In this document: positions 7,714-16,730 of the stretch, piece after piece
Numbering within the stretch: position 1 is the first letter of the stretch
Layout of the letters: every line of letters begins with the position of its first letter
The notes under the pieces: generated by a model
Told to the model about the DNA's origin: nothing
What the model saw: the letters and a program-made list of their open reading frames with translations, nothing else
Database searches by the model: none
NCBI RefSeq assembly: GCF_025837155.1
Contig: NZ_CP107549.1
Location: 1,240,001 to 1,304,000 of the forward strand
DNA: 64,000 bases
Source of the DNA: Pseudomonas sp. Z8(2022)
Lineage (GTDB): Bacteria > Pseudomonadota > Gammaproteobacteria > Pseudomonadales > Pseudomonadaceae
Direction: 5' to 3'
Position numbers and translations under genes: made by a program

Positions 7714-8384
7714 ACCGAGTCTTCCGCCGCCTTACCTGCCGGATTGTCACGGGTCGGCATGGCGAGAATCTCCGGCAGCACGTCGCGGGCGAATACATCA
7801 TGCAGGCGGCGCAATTCCGCTATCGGGTCGAGATGATGGTCGACGCGGATGTCCCATAGCGGGTACTGCTCCTGATCGACCACGTAGATCACCGCCGAGG
7901 ATTCGCCGTGGCGATCGCCGCCGCAGTCGTCACCGGCCGCCAGGGCTTCGATCAGGCGCTCGATCAGCGGGCGCCTCTCATGCTCGCGGTAGGCGCGAGC
8001 GACCGCCTCCAGCACCTGCGGGCCGACCAGGCGATTGCCCTGTACGGAGAATTGCTCGCCAGTCAGCGAGCCGGCCCAGGGAATGCACTTATCGCCAGTC
8101 CAGCAGACCGTATCGCCGCGGGCGTCGATCAGGGCGCACTGGCGCAGCTCCATGCAGGGATCGCTGCTCCTGAGTCGCTGCAGTGCTTCCTGCGCCGAGA
8201 GCCCCTGACGCAGCAGGTCCAGCCCGTCCAGACCCAGATAGGGATTGACCTGCGCCTGAGTTGCCACCGCGCCCGCACCGGCTGTGGCATGACTGAGCAG
8301 TTTGCCGACGGCGGGCATGGCGGTGGCAGCAGCGACGCCGAACTGGCCTGTGCGCGGGCAACGCGCGATGATGGAAAAGGTCAT
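7710..8384 (-). CDS. DUF1028 family protein
   Basis: 224-residue protein starting MTFSIIARCPRTGQFGVAAAT, the diagnostic opening of DUF1028, an Ntn-hydrolase-like fold. Internal conserved blocks are AQVNPYLG, ALIDARGDTVCWTG and FSVQGNRLVG. The reaction is unestablished; family members are often encoded beside amidases and peptidases, and here the nearest catalytic neighbour is the isochorismatase-like hydrolase beyond the regulator. The start is set by the family's conserved N-terminus and AGGAG five bases upstream. It is tail to tail with the regulator gene. Confidence 0.88.
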   Translation of the reverse strand: MTFSIIARCPRTGQFGVAAATAMPAVGKLLSHATAGAGAVATQAQVNPYLGLDGLDLLRQGLSAQEALQRLRSSDPCMELRQCALIDARGDTVCWTGDKCIPWAGSLTGEQFSVQGNRLVGPQVLEAVARAYREHERRPLIERLIEALAAGDDCGGDRHGESSAVIYVVDQEQYPLWDIRVDHHLDPIAELRRLHDVFARDVLPEILAMPTRDNPAGKAAEDSV

Positions 8385-8526
8385 GGCAACTCCTGGATGA
8401 TTTTCAGCTTAGGCCATCACCTGGCCGCTATCGTTCCGCCTGGCTTTCCGCTGCTGCGCCTTTGCCTGATCAGCTCGGGCGTCGTCTAATGCGCAGCTGT
8501 TCACTGCCTGCTATGAGGAATGCCGC

Positions 8527-9882
8527 ATGATCCTTGGTCAGTCGCTCGCGCAATGGCGCGCGGAGTTTCCGCTGCTCGACGAGCTGATCGCCCTGCGCGA
8601 GACCCATTGGTTCAACCCGGCTGTGGCGCCCGCTGCCGAGGCGCTGGGCGATGTCGGTTTGAATGCTGCCGATGTGGCTGATGCCCGCGCCCGCCTCGAG
8701 CGTTTCGCGCCTTATCTGGCCAGGGTTTTTCCGCAGACGGCCGGCAGCGGCGGCATCATCGAGTCGGACATCCTGCACCTGCCGCAGATGCAGGCGCTGC
8801 TGAGTGAGCAGATCCAGGCACCAAATGGCATTGGTGGGCTGTGGCTCAAGCGTGACAGCCATCTGCCCATCTCCGGTTCGATCAAGGCCCGCGGTGGCAT
8901 CTACGAGGTGCTCAAGCATGCCGAGGAGCTGGCGTTGGGCGCCGGGTTGCTGAGCCTCGACGACGATTACGCCTGCCTCGACAGTGACGCGATGCGCGCC
9001 TTCTTCGGCGGCTATCAGGTGGCGGTCGGTTCCACCGGCAACCTGGGATTGTCCATCGGCATCATCAGTGCACGTCTGGGCTTCCAGGCCACGGTTCATA
9101 TGTCCGCCGATGCGCGTCAGTGGAAGAAGGACAAGCTGCGCGCCCATGGTGTGACCGTGGTCGAGTACGCCAGCGACTACAGCGTTGCGGTGGAGCAGGG
9201 GCGGCGGCAGGCCGAGGCCGATCCGCGCTGCCACTTCGTCGACGACGAGAACTCCAGGCATCTGTTCCTCGGCTATGCGGTGGCCGGCGAACGCCTCAAG
9301 CAGCAGCTGGCGGCGGCCGGTGTCGTGGTCGATGCCGAGCATCCGCTGTTCGTCTATCTGCCTTGTGGCGTCGGGGGTGGGCCCGGTGGCGTGGCCTTCG
9401 GCCTGAAGCTGGCGTTCGGCGATGCGGTGCACTGTCTGTTCGCCGAGCCGACCCATTCACCGTGCATGCTGCTCGGCGTGCATACCGGCCGGCATGAAGA
9501 ACTGGCGGTGCAGGATTTCGGCATCGACAACCGTACTGCGGCCGATGGCCTGGCGGTGGGGCGGCCATCGGGGTTCGTCGGCCGCGCCATGCATCGCCTG
9601 ATCGACGGCTACTACACGGTCAGCGACGAGCAACTGTTCCGTTACCTGGCGTTGTTGGAACAGACCGAGGGCCAGCGTCTGGAGCCTTCGGCGCTGGCCG
9701 GGATGCCGGGGCTACTGCACGTGCTGGGCGAGCAGCAGGGCTATCGCCAGCGCATGGGGCTGACGCCACAGCGCATGGCGCAGGCGAATCATCTGGTCTG
9801 GGCGACCGGCGGCAGCATGGTGCCCCAGGCTGAAATGGACAGTTACCTGACGCGTGGCCGGCAACTGTTGCAGGACGCCTGA
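8527..9882 (+). CDS. dsdA: D-serine ammonia-lyase
   Basis: PLP-dependent enzyme converting D-serine to pyruvate and ammonia, 451 residues against about 442 in E. coli DsdA. The PLP lysine is Lys120 in SGSIKARGG, the [16 protein letters not shown] phosphate-binding segment follows, and [13 protein letters not shown] is the glycine loop of the family. The end ([17 protein letters not shown]) is characteristic of DsdA. The gene stands alone without the DsdC regulator or DsdX permease found in E. coli, so it may serve general detoxification of D-serine. GAGGA precedes the ATG. A bidirectional terminator follows. Confidence 0.95.
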   Translation: MILGQSLAQWRAEFPLLDELIALRETHWFNPAVAPAAEALGDVGLNAADVADARARLERFAPYLARVFPQTAGSGGIIESDILHLPQMQALLSEQIQAPNGIGGLWLKRDSHLPISGSIKARGGIYEVLKHAEELALGAGLLSLDDDYACLDSDAMRAFFGGYQVAVGSTGNLGLSIGIISARLGFQATVHMSADARQWKKDKLRAHGVTVVEYASDYSVAVEQGRRQAEADPRCHFVDDENSRHLFLGYAVAGERLKQQLAAAGVVVDAEHPLFVYLPCGVGGGPGGVAFGLKLAFGDAVHCLFAEPTHSPCMLLGVHTGRHEELAVQDFGIDNRTAADGLAVGRPSGFVGRAMHRLIDGYYTVSDEQLFRYLALLEQTEGQRLEPSALAGMPGLLHVLGEQQGYRQRMGLTPQRMAQANHLVWATGGSMVPQAEMDSYLTRGRQLLQDA

Positions 9883-9911
9883 CGGGCTGCGGATTCATGC
9901 CCTGAAAACGC

Positions 9912-9942
9912 AAAAGCCCGGCATATGCAGGCCGGGCTTTTT
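9912..9942. terminator. bidirectional rho-independent terminator
   Basis: Stem AAAAGCCCGGC / GCCGGGCTTTT with an 8-base loop and T5 (A4 on the other side), between the convergent dsdA and fumarase genes. Confidence 0.9.
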
Positions 9943-9960
9943 GCTTTGCAGCGTTGACGC

Positions 9961-11484
9961 TTACTTCACTTCCACCGCCAGGCTTTCGGCGATCTTCTTG
10001 TTCCAGATCGCGGGGCCAGTGATGTGTACGGACTCGCCGTTGGTGTCGACCGCGACGGTCACCGGCATGTCCTTCACTTCGAACTCATATATGGCTTCCA
10101 TACCGAGTTCTTCGAAGGCCAGCACCTTGGACTTCTTGATCGCCTGGGCCACGAGATAAGCGGCGCCGCCGACGGCCATCAGGTACACGGCCTTGTTGTC
10201 CTTGATCGCGTCGATGGCGATCGGGCCGCGCTCGGATTTGCCGATCATGCCCAGCAGACCGGTCTGCTCGAGGATCTGACGGGTGAACTTGTCCATCCGC
10301 GTGGCCGTGGTCGGGCCAGCCGGGCCCACCACTTCGTCACCGACCGGATCGACAGGGCCGACGTAGTAGATGAAGCGACCTTTCAGGTCCACCGGCAGTT
10401 GCTCGCCCTTGTTCAGCATGTCGACCATGCGCTTGTGCGCAGCGTCGCGGCCGGTGAGCATCTTGCCGTTGAGCAGGACGGTCTCGCCCGGTTTCCAGCT
10501 CTGCACGTCTTCCGGGGTCAGGGTGTCGAGGTTGACGCGGCGCGCGCTCGGGCCGGCTTCCCAGACGATTTCCGGGTAAGCGTCCAGATCCGGCGCTTCC
10601 AGCGAGGCCGGGCCGGAGCCGTCGAGCACGAAGTGAGCGTGACGGGTGGCGGCGCAGTTGGGGATCATGCACACCGGCAGGGAGGCGGCGTGGGTCGGGT
10701 AATCCATGATCTTGACGTCAAGCACGGTGGTCAGGCCGCCCAGACCCTGAGCGCCGATGCCCAGCTGGTTGACCTTCTCGAACAGCTCCAGACGCAGCTC
10801 CTCGATACGATTCTGCGGGCCGCGCGCCTGCAGTTCGTGGATGTCGATGTGCTCCATCAGCACTTCCTTGGCCATCACCGCGGCCTTCTCGGCGGTGCCG
10901 CCGATACCGATGCCGAGCATGCCGGGCGGGCACCAGCCAGCACCCATGGTCGGCACGGTCTTCAGCACCCAGTCGACGATGGAGTCGGACGGGTTGAGCA
11001 TGGCCATCTTCGACTTGTTCTCGGAGCCGCCGCCCTTGGCCGCGACGTCCACTTCCACCTTGTCACCAGGGACGATGGAGTAGTGGATCACCGCCGGGGT
11101 GTTGTCCTTGGTGTTCTTGCGGGCACCTGCCGGGTCGGCCAGGATCGAGGCGCGCAGGACGTTTTCCGGCAGGTTGTAGGCGCGACGCACGCCCTCGTTG
11201 ATCATGTCGTCGACGCTCATGGTGGCGCCGTCCCAGCGCACGTCCATGCCGACCTTGATGAAGACGGTGACGATGCCGGTGTCCTGGCAGATCGGGCGGT
11301 GGCCAGTGGCACACATGCGAGAGTTGATCAGGATCTGCGCCATGGAGTCCTTGGCGGCCGGCGACTCTTCCTTCAGGTAGGCCTCGTGCATGGCCTGGAT
11401 GAAGTCGACGGGGTGGTAATAGGAGATGAACTGCAGTGCGTCGGCAACGCTCTGAATCAGGTCGTCCTGCTTGATCACGGTCAT
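9961..11484 (-). CDS. fumA: class I fumarate hydratase
   Basis: 507-residue iron-sulfur fumarase interconverting fumarate and L-malate in the TCA cycle. The three cysteine ligands of the [4Fe-4S] cluster are recognisable: Cys66 in RPICQDTG, one in GAGWCPPGMLGIGIGG and one in MIPNCAATRHAHF. The C-terminal beta-domain carries the GPVDPVGDEVVGPAGPTTATRMD block. The length is that of the Pseudomonas type rather than E. coli FumA (548). Class I fumarases are oxygen-sensitive; Pseudomonas usually also has class II enzymes. It sits back to back with the diguanylate cyclase gene, as I recall for PA4333/PA4332. Confidence 0.93.
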   Translation of the reverse strand: MTVIKQDDLIQSVADALQFISYYHPVDFIQAMHEAYLKEESPAAKDSMAQILINSRMCATGHRPICQDTGIVTVFIKVGMDVRWDGATMSVDDMINEGVRRAYNLPENVLRASILADPAGARKNTKDNTPAVIHYSIVPGDKVEVDVAAKGGGSENKSKMAMLNPSDSIVDWVLKTVPTMGAGWCPPGMLGIGIGGTAEKAAVMAKEVLMEHIDIHELQARGPQNRIEELRLELFEKVNQLGIGAQGLGGLTTVLDVKIMDYPTHAASLPVCMIPNCAATRHAHFVLDGSGPASLEAPDLDAYPEIVWEAGPSARRVNLDTLTPEDVQSWKPGETVLLNGKMLTGRDAAHKRMVDMLNKGEQLPVDLKGRFIYYVGPVDPVGDEVVGPAGPTTATRMDKFTRQILEQTGLLGMIGKSERGPIAIDAIKDNKAVYLMAVGGAAYLVAQAIKKSKVLAFEELGMEAIYEFEVKDMPVTVAVDTNGESVHITGPAIWNKKIAESLAVEVK

Positions 11485-11622
11485 TGGGGCGCTCCTCTAT
11501 CAGGGAACATCTACAAGGAAGCGCCGGACAACGACCCGGCGCAACGGCGAAAAACTGTCGGGGGACGATTTCTACGTCGTCCTCGACGCTCGGCTTAGTG
11601 GCCGCCACGCAGGGCGGCAACG

Positions 11623-11648
11623 AAAAAGGCGCGGCAGTATACCGCGCC
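11623..11648 (-). promoter_or_regulatory. palindrome with embedded -10-like hexamer upstream of fumarase
   Basis: GGCGCGG and CCGCGCC flank a 7-base centre; read toward fumarase the centre contains TATACT, a good -10 hexamer, and the palindrome is followed by T5. It could be a promoter overlapped by an operator, or a terminator-like attenuator about 140 bases before the start codon. A second hairpin (GCGCCGG/CCGGCGC) lies at 11521-11542 in the presumed leader. Confidence 0.35.
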
Positions 11649-11769
11649 GGTCGTACAGGGCACAGCCGCCTAAGGTCGATGATGCTGGCTGCATGGGTTG
11701 TCGGCTCGCTAGGCAAGCTGTGATCACAGGGGTAGAGTAACGGCTAGATGCCAGTATGGGATGGAGCCC

Positions 11770-12897
11770 ATGAGCTCAACTAAGCGCAGGGGCGTGCAAC
11801 GCAGCCTGCAGAATCTCTTGCTCAAACGCTTCGCCATGGCCTTCGCTACCTACGCGATGATGGCCCTCGTCTGCTGGTTCGCTGTATTCAACGGAATGTT
11901 TCTCGGCTCGCTCAGCTCGGCCGCCTGGCTGACAGTCGGGGTGTTCGGCAGTCAGCTGGTGTTCCTCTGGCTGTTTCTTTCCGGGCGCAACCTGCGTTTC
12001 GAGGACCCCAGCCTGACCGAGGCTCAGGTGCTGGTCGCACTGGCCTGGCAGCCGCTGGTGCTTGGGCTGTACGACAGCGCCCGCGGCGTGATGATGGTCT
12101 TCTACGTGCTGATCCTCCTGTTCGGCGTGTTCCAGCTGGCGCCCAGGGTATTCGCGCGCTGCGCCGCCTTTGCCTTCTTCGGCTTCACCGCGATGGTGCT
12201 GGTGGAGGCCTACCGCATGCAGTTGGTGGATTCCAGCATGGCCTGGCTGCAGGTGTGGGTGCTGTTCATTCTGCTGGTCTGGCTGTGTCTGTTCTCCAGC
12301 TATGTGCAGGCCATGCGCAAGCGCATGCGCCAGCGCCGTTTCGCCTTGCAGGCGCATCAGGACACCCTGCGCGGAATGATGCGCCAGCTCGAGGAGCTGG
12401 TCGCCACCGATGAGCTGACCGGTCTGTTCAACCGCCGTCATTTCCTGCGTCTGGCCAGCCGTGAGCTGGAATACCTCGGGCGTGGGCGCCAGCACGGTCT
12501 GGCGCTGATCGACCTGGACCATTTCAAGCGGATCAACGATGCTCACGGTCATGCCGCTGGCGACCGGGTGCTGCAGACCTTCGCCGCGGTGGCCCGCGCC
12601 TGTCTGCGCGACGGCGATATCATTGCCCGCTACGGCGGTGAGGAGTTCGTGCTGCTACTGCCCAATACCGATGCCGATCAGTTCACCAGCTGCTGCGAGC
12701 GGCTGCGCGAGGCATTCGCCAAGGCCGAACCGGTGGGGGTGCAGGTCGAGTGCCTCAGCCTTTCCGTCGGCATGACGATGCTGACCGCCGGCGATGACCT
12801 CGACGACGCCCTGCAGCGCGCCGATCAGGCGCTTTACCAGGCCAAGCGCGGCGGGCGTAATCGCTGCGATGCCAGCTGGGAGCGTACGGGTGCCTGA
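11770..12897 (+). CDS. membrane-bound diguanylate cyclase (probable SadC counterpart)
   Basis: 375-residue inner-membrane GGDEF protein making cyclic di-GMP from two GTP. Residues about 20-185 contain five or six hydrophobic segments, then a short Arg/Gln-rich helix leads to the GGDEF domain (about 205-370). The signature is GGEEF at 289-293 and the inhibitory I-site RDGD is at 280-283, so product inhibition is expected. Position between fumarase and the ferredoxin reductase matches SadC (PA4332), a cyclase for surface attachment; this is inferred from order, and the protein seems shorter than P. aeruginosa SadC. The ATG at 11770 has GGAG close upstream; an ATG at 11761 is the alternative. 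Confidence 0.88.
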   Translation: MSSTKRRGVQRSLQNLLLKRFAMAFATYAMMALVCWFAVFNGMFLGSLSSAAWLTVGVFGSQLVFLWLFLSGRNLRFEDPSLTEAQVLVALAWQPLVLGLYDSARGVMMVFYVLILLFGVFQLAPRVFARCAAFAFFGFTAMVLVEAYRMQLVDSSMAWLQVWVLFILLVWLCLFSSYVQAMRKRMRQRRFALQAHQDTLRGMMRQLEELVATDELTGLFNRRHFLRLASRELEYLGRGRQHGLALIDLDHFKRINDAHGHAAGDRVLQTFAAVARACLRDGDIIARYGGEEFVLLLPNTDADQFTSCCERLREAFAKAEPVGVQVECLSLSVGMTMLTAGDDLDDALQRADQALYQAKRGGRNRCDASWERTGA

Positions 12898-13828
12898 ACT
12901 GCGCGTGGGTGCCCGGCTACTGCAGGTAGCCCAGCAAACCAACCTGCTCGACGCCTTGCTTGGCGCTGACGTGGCAGTGCCCTACAGCTGCCGCGCAGGC
13001 AGTTGTCACGCCTGCCTGGTGCGCTGTGTCGACGGCGAACCGCAGGACCTGCGGCCCGAGGCATTGGCGCTGGACAAGCGAGCCGAGGGCTGGCGCCTGG
13101 CCTGCCAGTGCCAGGTGATCGGCGATCTGCAGGTCGAACCCTTCGATCCGCAGCGCGATGGCCTGGCTGCGAAGGTGGTCGACCTGGACTGGCCCGGTGC
13201 ACAGGTTCTGCGCCTGCGTTTGCAGCCGTCGCGGCCGCTGCGCTACCGCACCGGTCAGCATCTGCTGCTGTGGAGCGGGCAGGGTGTTGCCCGGCCTTAC
13301 TCGCTAGCCAGCGTGCCGGGCGAGGATGACTGGCTGGAGTTTCATATCGATTGCCGGCAGCCAGGCGCCTTCTGTGATGCCGCGCGGCGTCTGCAGGTTG
13401 GCGATGTGCTGCGCCTGGGCGAGCTGCGTGGCGGCGCACTGCATTACGACTCTGACTGGCAGACGCGCCCGCTCTGGCTGCTGGCCGCTGGTACCGGGCT
13501 GGCGCCTCTTTACGGGATTCTCCGCGAAGCCTTGCGTCAGGATCACCAGGGGCCGATACGAGTCATTCACCAGGCGCATGACGATGCTGGTCATTACCTC
13601 GCCGAGCCCCTGCAGGCGCTGGCTGCAGCTCATCCGAATCTGCAGGTGCAGTTGGCAACGGCGTCCGAGCAGGCGGCGGTTTTGGCGGATCTGCGGCTTG
13701 TTTCGCGGCAAACCATCGCCTTAGTCTGCGGCTCACCCGCCAGCGTGGAAGCCTTCGCCCGCCGCCTGTTTCTGATCGGCGTGCCGCGCAACCAGGTACT
13801 GGCCGACGTCTTTCTACCACGCGCATAG
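12890..13828 (+). CDS. 2Fe-2S ferredoxin-type reductase
   Basis: 312-residue NAD(P)H reductase made of an N-terminal plant-type ferredoxin domain and a ferredoxin-NADP reductase module. Cluster ligands Cys34, Cys39 and Cys42 (PYSCRAGSCHACL) plus Cys72 or Cys74; the FAD motif RPYSLASV and the NAD-binding LLAAGTGLAPLYGI follow. This is the arrangement of electron-transfer components of oxygenases. I use the GTG at 12890, which has GGGAG seven bases upstream and overlaps the cyclase stop by eight bases, implying coupling. No oxygenase partner is adjacent. Confidence 0.87.
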   Translation: MPELRVGARLLQVAQQTNLLDALLGADVAVPYSCRAGSCHACLVRCVDGEPQDLRPEALALDKRAEGWRLACQCQVIGDLQVEPFDPQRDGLAAKVVDLDWPGAQVLRLRLQPSRPLRYRTGQHLLLWSGQGVARPYSLASVPGEDDWLEFHIDCRQPGAFCDAARRLQVGDVLRLGELRGGALHYDSDWQTRPLWLLAAGTGLAPLYGILREALRQDHQGPIRVIHQAHDDAGHYLAEPLQALAAAHPNLQVQLATASEQAAVLADLRLVSRQTIALVCGSPASVEAFARRLFLIGVPRNQVLADVFLPRA

Positions 13829-13857
13829 TCCGGCTGCGATGCCGGCAGGGAGTCGGT

Positions 13858-14148
13858 ATGACCGTCTACGTCCTCGCCCAGCTGCGGTTTACCGACCGCT
13901 CTGCCTATGACCGTTATCAGGCCCGCTTCATGGAAGTGTTCCGCCGCTTCGACGGGCGCCTGCTGGCGGCCGACGAGCATCCGCAGGTACTGGAGGGTGA
14001 CTGGCAGCGCGACAAGGTCGTGCTGATGGCGTTTCCCGATGCGGAAGCCGCCCGTGCCTTTACCGAGTCGCCCGAGTACCAGGCGATCTCCGTGGATCGC
14101 AAGGCCGGTGCCGATACGCTTTCCCTGCTGGTGCACGGTCTTGGCTGA
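13858..14148 (+). CDS. DUF1330 family protein
   Basis: 96-residue protein with the dimeric alpha-beta barrel fold of DUF1330: VYVLAQLRFTDRSAYDRYQ at the start, LLAADEHPQVLEGDWQRDKVVLMAFPD in the middle, then AARAFTESPEYQAI. Function is unknown. It lies 29 bases after the reductase and 24 bases before the enoyl-CoA hydratase, so it is probably in one transcript with both. Confidence 0.88.
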   Translation: MTVYVLAQLRFTDRSAYDRYQARFMEVFRRFDGRLLAADEHPQVLEGDWQRDKVVLMAFPDAEAARAFTESPEYQAISVDRKAGADTLSLLVHGLG

Positions 14149-14172
14149 CACCGCGACAACAACGGAGCTGTA

Positions 14173-14946
14173 ATGAGCGAACACCTGCAAATCGAACGTG
14201 ACGGCGGTCTTCTGACCCTGCGCATGAACCGTCCAGACAAGAAGAACGCGCTGACCCGCGCCATGTATGCCGGCATGGCCGCAGCTCTGGACGAGGCCGA
14301 CGCCGACCGGTCGGTACGTGCGGTGCTGCTGACCGGTGGCGAGAGCTGCTTTACCAGCGGCAATGATGTGGCCGATTTCATTCAGGCGCCGCCAAGCGGC
14401 TTGAACAGTGAAGTGTTCCAGTTCATGCGCGCGCTGTTCGATTTCAGCAAACCGGTTGTGGCCGCCGTGGCCGGCCCGGCCGTCGGTATTGGTACCACCT
14501 TGCTGCTGCATTGCGATCTGGTCTATGTCACCCGTGATGCGCAATTGAAGATGCCCTTCGTCAGCCTTGGCCTGTGCCCTGAATACGGCTCCAGCCTGAT
14601 CCTTCCGCAGTTGCTCGGGCATGCACGTGCGGCCGAGTTGCTGCTGCTCGGCGAGAGCTTTTCCGGTGAGCAGGCGGCCCAGTGGGGCATCGCCAACCAG
14701 GCGCTGGACGATGGCGCGGCCGCACTGGGCAAGGCGCGCGAGGCCGCGCTGCGTTTTCTTCAGCTGGCGCCATCGGCTGTCGTCGACAGCAAGCGTCTGT
14801 TGCGCGCGCCAGGGCGCGAAGAGTTGCGCCGCGTGATCGAGGAGGAGGGCGCGCTGTTCGGCCAACGCCTACGTTCGCCCGAGGCCATCGAGGCGCTGAC
14901 GGCATTCATGCAGCGGCGCAAGGCGGATTTCTCGCGGTTTTCCTGA
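14173..14946 (+). CDS. enoyl-CoA hydratase/isomerase family protein
   Basis: 257-residue crotonase-fold enzyme. Oxyanion-hole segments are CFTSGNDVADF and VAAVAGPAVGIGTTLLLHCDLV. At the usual second acid position the sequence reads VSLGLCPEYGSSLILPQLLG, where Glu in PEYGS could act, while the first glutamate is less clear, so hydratase versus isomerase cannot be fixed. It likely acts in fatty or amino acid CoA-ester metabolism. Same strand and close spacing with DUF1330; six bases separate it from the opposing LysR gene. Confidence 0.88.
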   Translation: MSEHLQIERDGGLLTLRMNRPDKKNALTRAMYAGMAAALDEADADRSVRAVLLTGGESCFTSGNDVADFIQAPPSGLNSEVFQFMRALFDFSKPVVAAVAGPAVGIGTTLLLHCDLVYVTRDAQLKMPFVSLGLCPEYGSSLILPQLLGHARAAELLLLGESFSGEQAAQWGIANQALDDGAAALGKAREAALRFLQLAPSAVVDSKRLLRAPGREELRRVIEEEGALFGQRLRSPEAIEALTAFMQRRKADFSRFS

Positions 14947-14952
14947 TTCTTC

Positions 14953-15864
14953 TCATTGCTCCCAAGGCGCGTCGACCAGGCTCTGCTGGAGAAAGTCGCA
15001 CAGCGCCAGGACCTTGCGCGAAGCCCTGCGGGAGCGGGGGTACATCGCATAGATCGAATAGGGCTTGGGCCGCGCTTGGGGTAGCACCTCGATCAGCGAG
15101 CCGTCTTGCAGTTGCTGATGGATGAGGAAGCTGGGCAGCAGCGCAATACCCTGGCCGGCTGCTGCCAGCTCGCGCATGACCTCTCCGTTGTTGGTGGAAA
15201 AGCGCCCGCGCGGTGCTGCCGCGGACAGCTCGCCGTGTTCATCCTCGCCCTGAAATGACCAGAACTGTCGCGAAGCGACGTTGCTGTAGCCGATGCAGTC
15301 ATGCGCGTGCAGCGCCTCGAGATTTTCCGGTATGCCGTGCAATTGCAGATACTCGGGGCTGGCGCAGAGTATCCGTGCGCTGCGGGCCAGTTCGCGAGCG
15401 ATTAGGGCACTGTCGCCGATGCGTGAGACGCGAACGCAGACGTCATAACCTTCGCGCTCGAAGTCGCTGATGCGATCCTCCAGATACAGGCTGATCTGTA
15501 GCTGCGGATGCAGACGCATGAAGCGGGCGATCAGCGGCGCGAGCCAGAGAGTGCCGAAGCTCATGGGGGCCAGTACGTTCAGGCGGCCGCACAGGCCGCG
15601 GTCGTGGAGGCTCGCCGTCTCGGCTGCTTCGCTCAGTTCCTGCAGTGCTTCTTTGGCCCGCTGATAGAAGGCCAGGCCGGTGTCGGTCGGCACGACGCGG
15701 CGTGTGGAGCGCAGCAGCAGTTTGACGCCCATACGCTGCTCCAGGTCGCTCAGACGCTTGCTGACCACCGACTTCGATAGCGCCAGGTCGTCCGCTGCCC
15801 TGCTGACGCCCCCCAGCTCCACGACACGCAGAAAGGTTTCGATTTCCTGCAGATCCAGCTTCAT
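14953..15864 (-). CDS. LysR family transcriptional regulator
   Basis: 303-residue LysR-type regulator: N-terminal winged helix-turn-helix (residues about 3-62, RAADDLALSKSVVSKRLSDLEQRMGVKLLLRSTR) and a type 2 periplasmic-binding-like effector domain, belonging to the CrgA/DmlR-like subgroup. Divergent from the YcaC-type hydrolase gene 190 bases away, the likely target. A short inverted repeat (GCCCC..GGGGC at 15901-15918) sits just upstream of its start and could be an operator. Confidence 0.9.
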   Translation of the reverse strand: MKLDLQEIETFLRVVELGGVSRAADDLALSKSVVSKRLSDLEQRMGVKLLLRSTRRVVPTDTGLAFYQRAKEALQELSEAAETASLHDRGLCGRLNVLAPMSFGTLWLAPLIARFMRLHPQLQISLYLEDRISDFEREGYDVCVRVSRIGDSALIARELARSARILCASPEYLQLHGIPENLEALHAHDCIGYSNVASRQFWSFQGEDEHGELSAAAPRGRFSTNNGEVMRELAAAGQGIALLPSFLIHQQLQDGSLIEVLPQARPKPYSIYAMYPRSRRASRKVLALCDFLQQSLVDAPWEQ

Positions 15865-16053
15865 GGGCGATTTCCCGAAAATGACTGCAGTGAGGATAAC
15901 GCCCCTATATCAAGGGGCGCTGTTCGGTTTTTGCGAAAAGCTATTTCCCCGCCGCGCGGTCGATGCCGGCTGGACTTGCGACTAGGCTCAACGGTCTTCG
16001 GGATCGCTGTGATCTTGAGGCATGAGTCTTATCATCTGAACAGGAGTTTCCCC

Positions 16054-16668
16054 ATGGCCTTCACTTACAAGCGTTTGGACAAGGACGATGCCGTCGTATT
16101 GTTGATCGATCATCAGGCCGGTCTGCTGTCGCTGGTGCGCGACTATTCGCCTGACGAGTTCAAGAACAACATTCTGGCCCTGGCGGATATTGCCAAGTTC
16201 TTCAATTTGCCGACCATCCTGACCACCAGTTTCGAGACCGGGCCGAACGGCCCGATCGTGCCGGAACTCAAGGCTATGTTTCCGGATGCGCCGTATATCG
16301 CCCGGCCGGGGCAGATCAATGCCTGGGACAACGAAGATTTCGTCAATGCGATCAAGGCCACTGGGCGCAAGCAGCTGATCATCGCGGGTGTGGTCACCGA
16401 CGTCTGTGTAGCCTTCCCGACGCTCTCTGCGCTGGAGGCCGGCTATGACGTATTCGTGGTGACGGATGCCTCCGGAACGTTCAACACAGCCGTGCGTGAC
16501 GCCGCGCTGGCGCGTATGGCTCATGCCGGTGCGCAACTGGTCAACTGGTTCAGTGTCGGTGGCGAACTGCATCGCGACTGGCGCAACGATGTTGAAGGTT
16601 TTGGCGGCATTCTCGGCGGCCACCTGCCGGCGTACGCCAACCTGATCCAGAGCTACAACCAGAAATGA
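16054..16668 (+). CDS. YcaC-type isochorismatase-family hydrolase
   Basis: 204-residue cysteine hydrolase very similar in pattern to E. coli YcaC: RLDKDDAVVLLIDHQAGLLSLVRDY, then TILTTSFETGPNGP, YIARPGQINAWDNEDF and the nucleophile Cys118 in IAGVVTDVCVAFP; Asp19 is the triad acid. YcaC-type proteins form large ring multimers and their natural substrate is unknown. AGGAG lies eight bases before the ATG. It is divergent from a LysR gene and followed by a strong terminator shared with pyruvate kinase. Confidence 0.9.
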   Translation: MAFTYKRLDKDDAVVLLIDHQAGLLSLVRDYSPDEFKNNILALADIAKFFNLPTILTTSFETGPNGPIVPELKAMFPDAPYIARPGQINAWDNEDFVNAIKATGRKQLIIAGVVTDVCVAFPTLSALEAGYDVFVVTDASGTFNTAVRDAALARMAHAGAQLVNWFSVGGELHRDWRNDVEGFGGILGGHLPAYANLIQSYNQK

Positions 16669-16687
16669 AACGAGACCGCTGAAAATG

Positions 16688-16716
16688 AAAAAGGCCGCTC
16701 GATGAGCGGCCTTTTT
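16688..16716. terminator. bidirectional rho-independent terminator
   Basis: Perfect stem AAAAAGGCCGCTC / GAGCGGCCTTTTT with a 3-base loop between two convergent genes. Confidence 0.92.
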
Positions 16717-16730
16717 CGTTGCTGCCAGCG

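Noticed and set aside
10024..11598. Long open frame opposite fumarase
   Set aside because: It mirrors the fumarase codons in a GC-rich gene and has no RBS or domain.
15900..15919. Hairpin CGCCCC..GGGGCG upstream of the LysR gene as a terminator
   Set aside because: It is in a divergent promoter region with no T-run, so at most a weak operator; mentioned only under the LysR gene.
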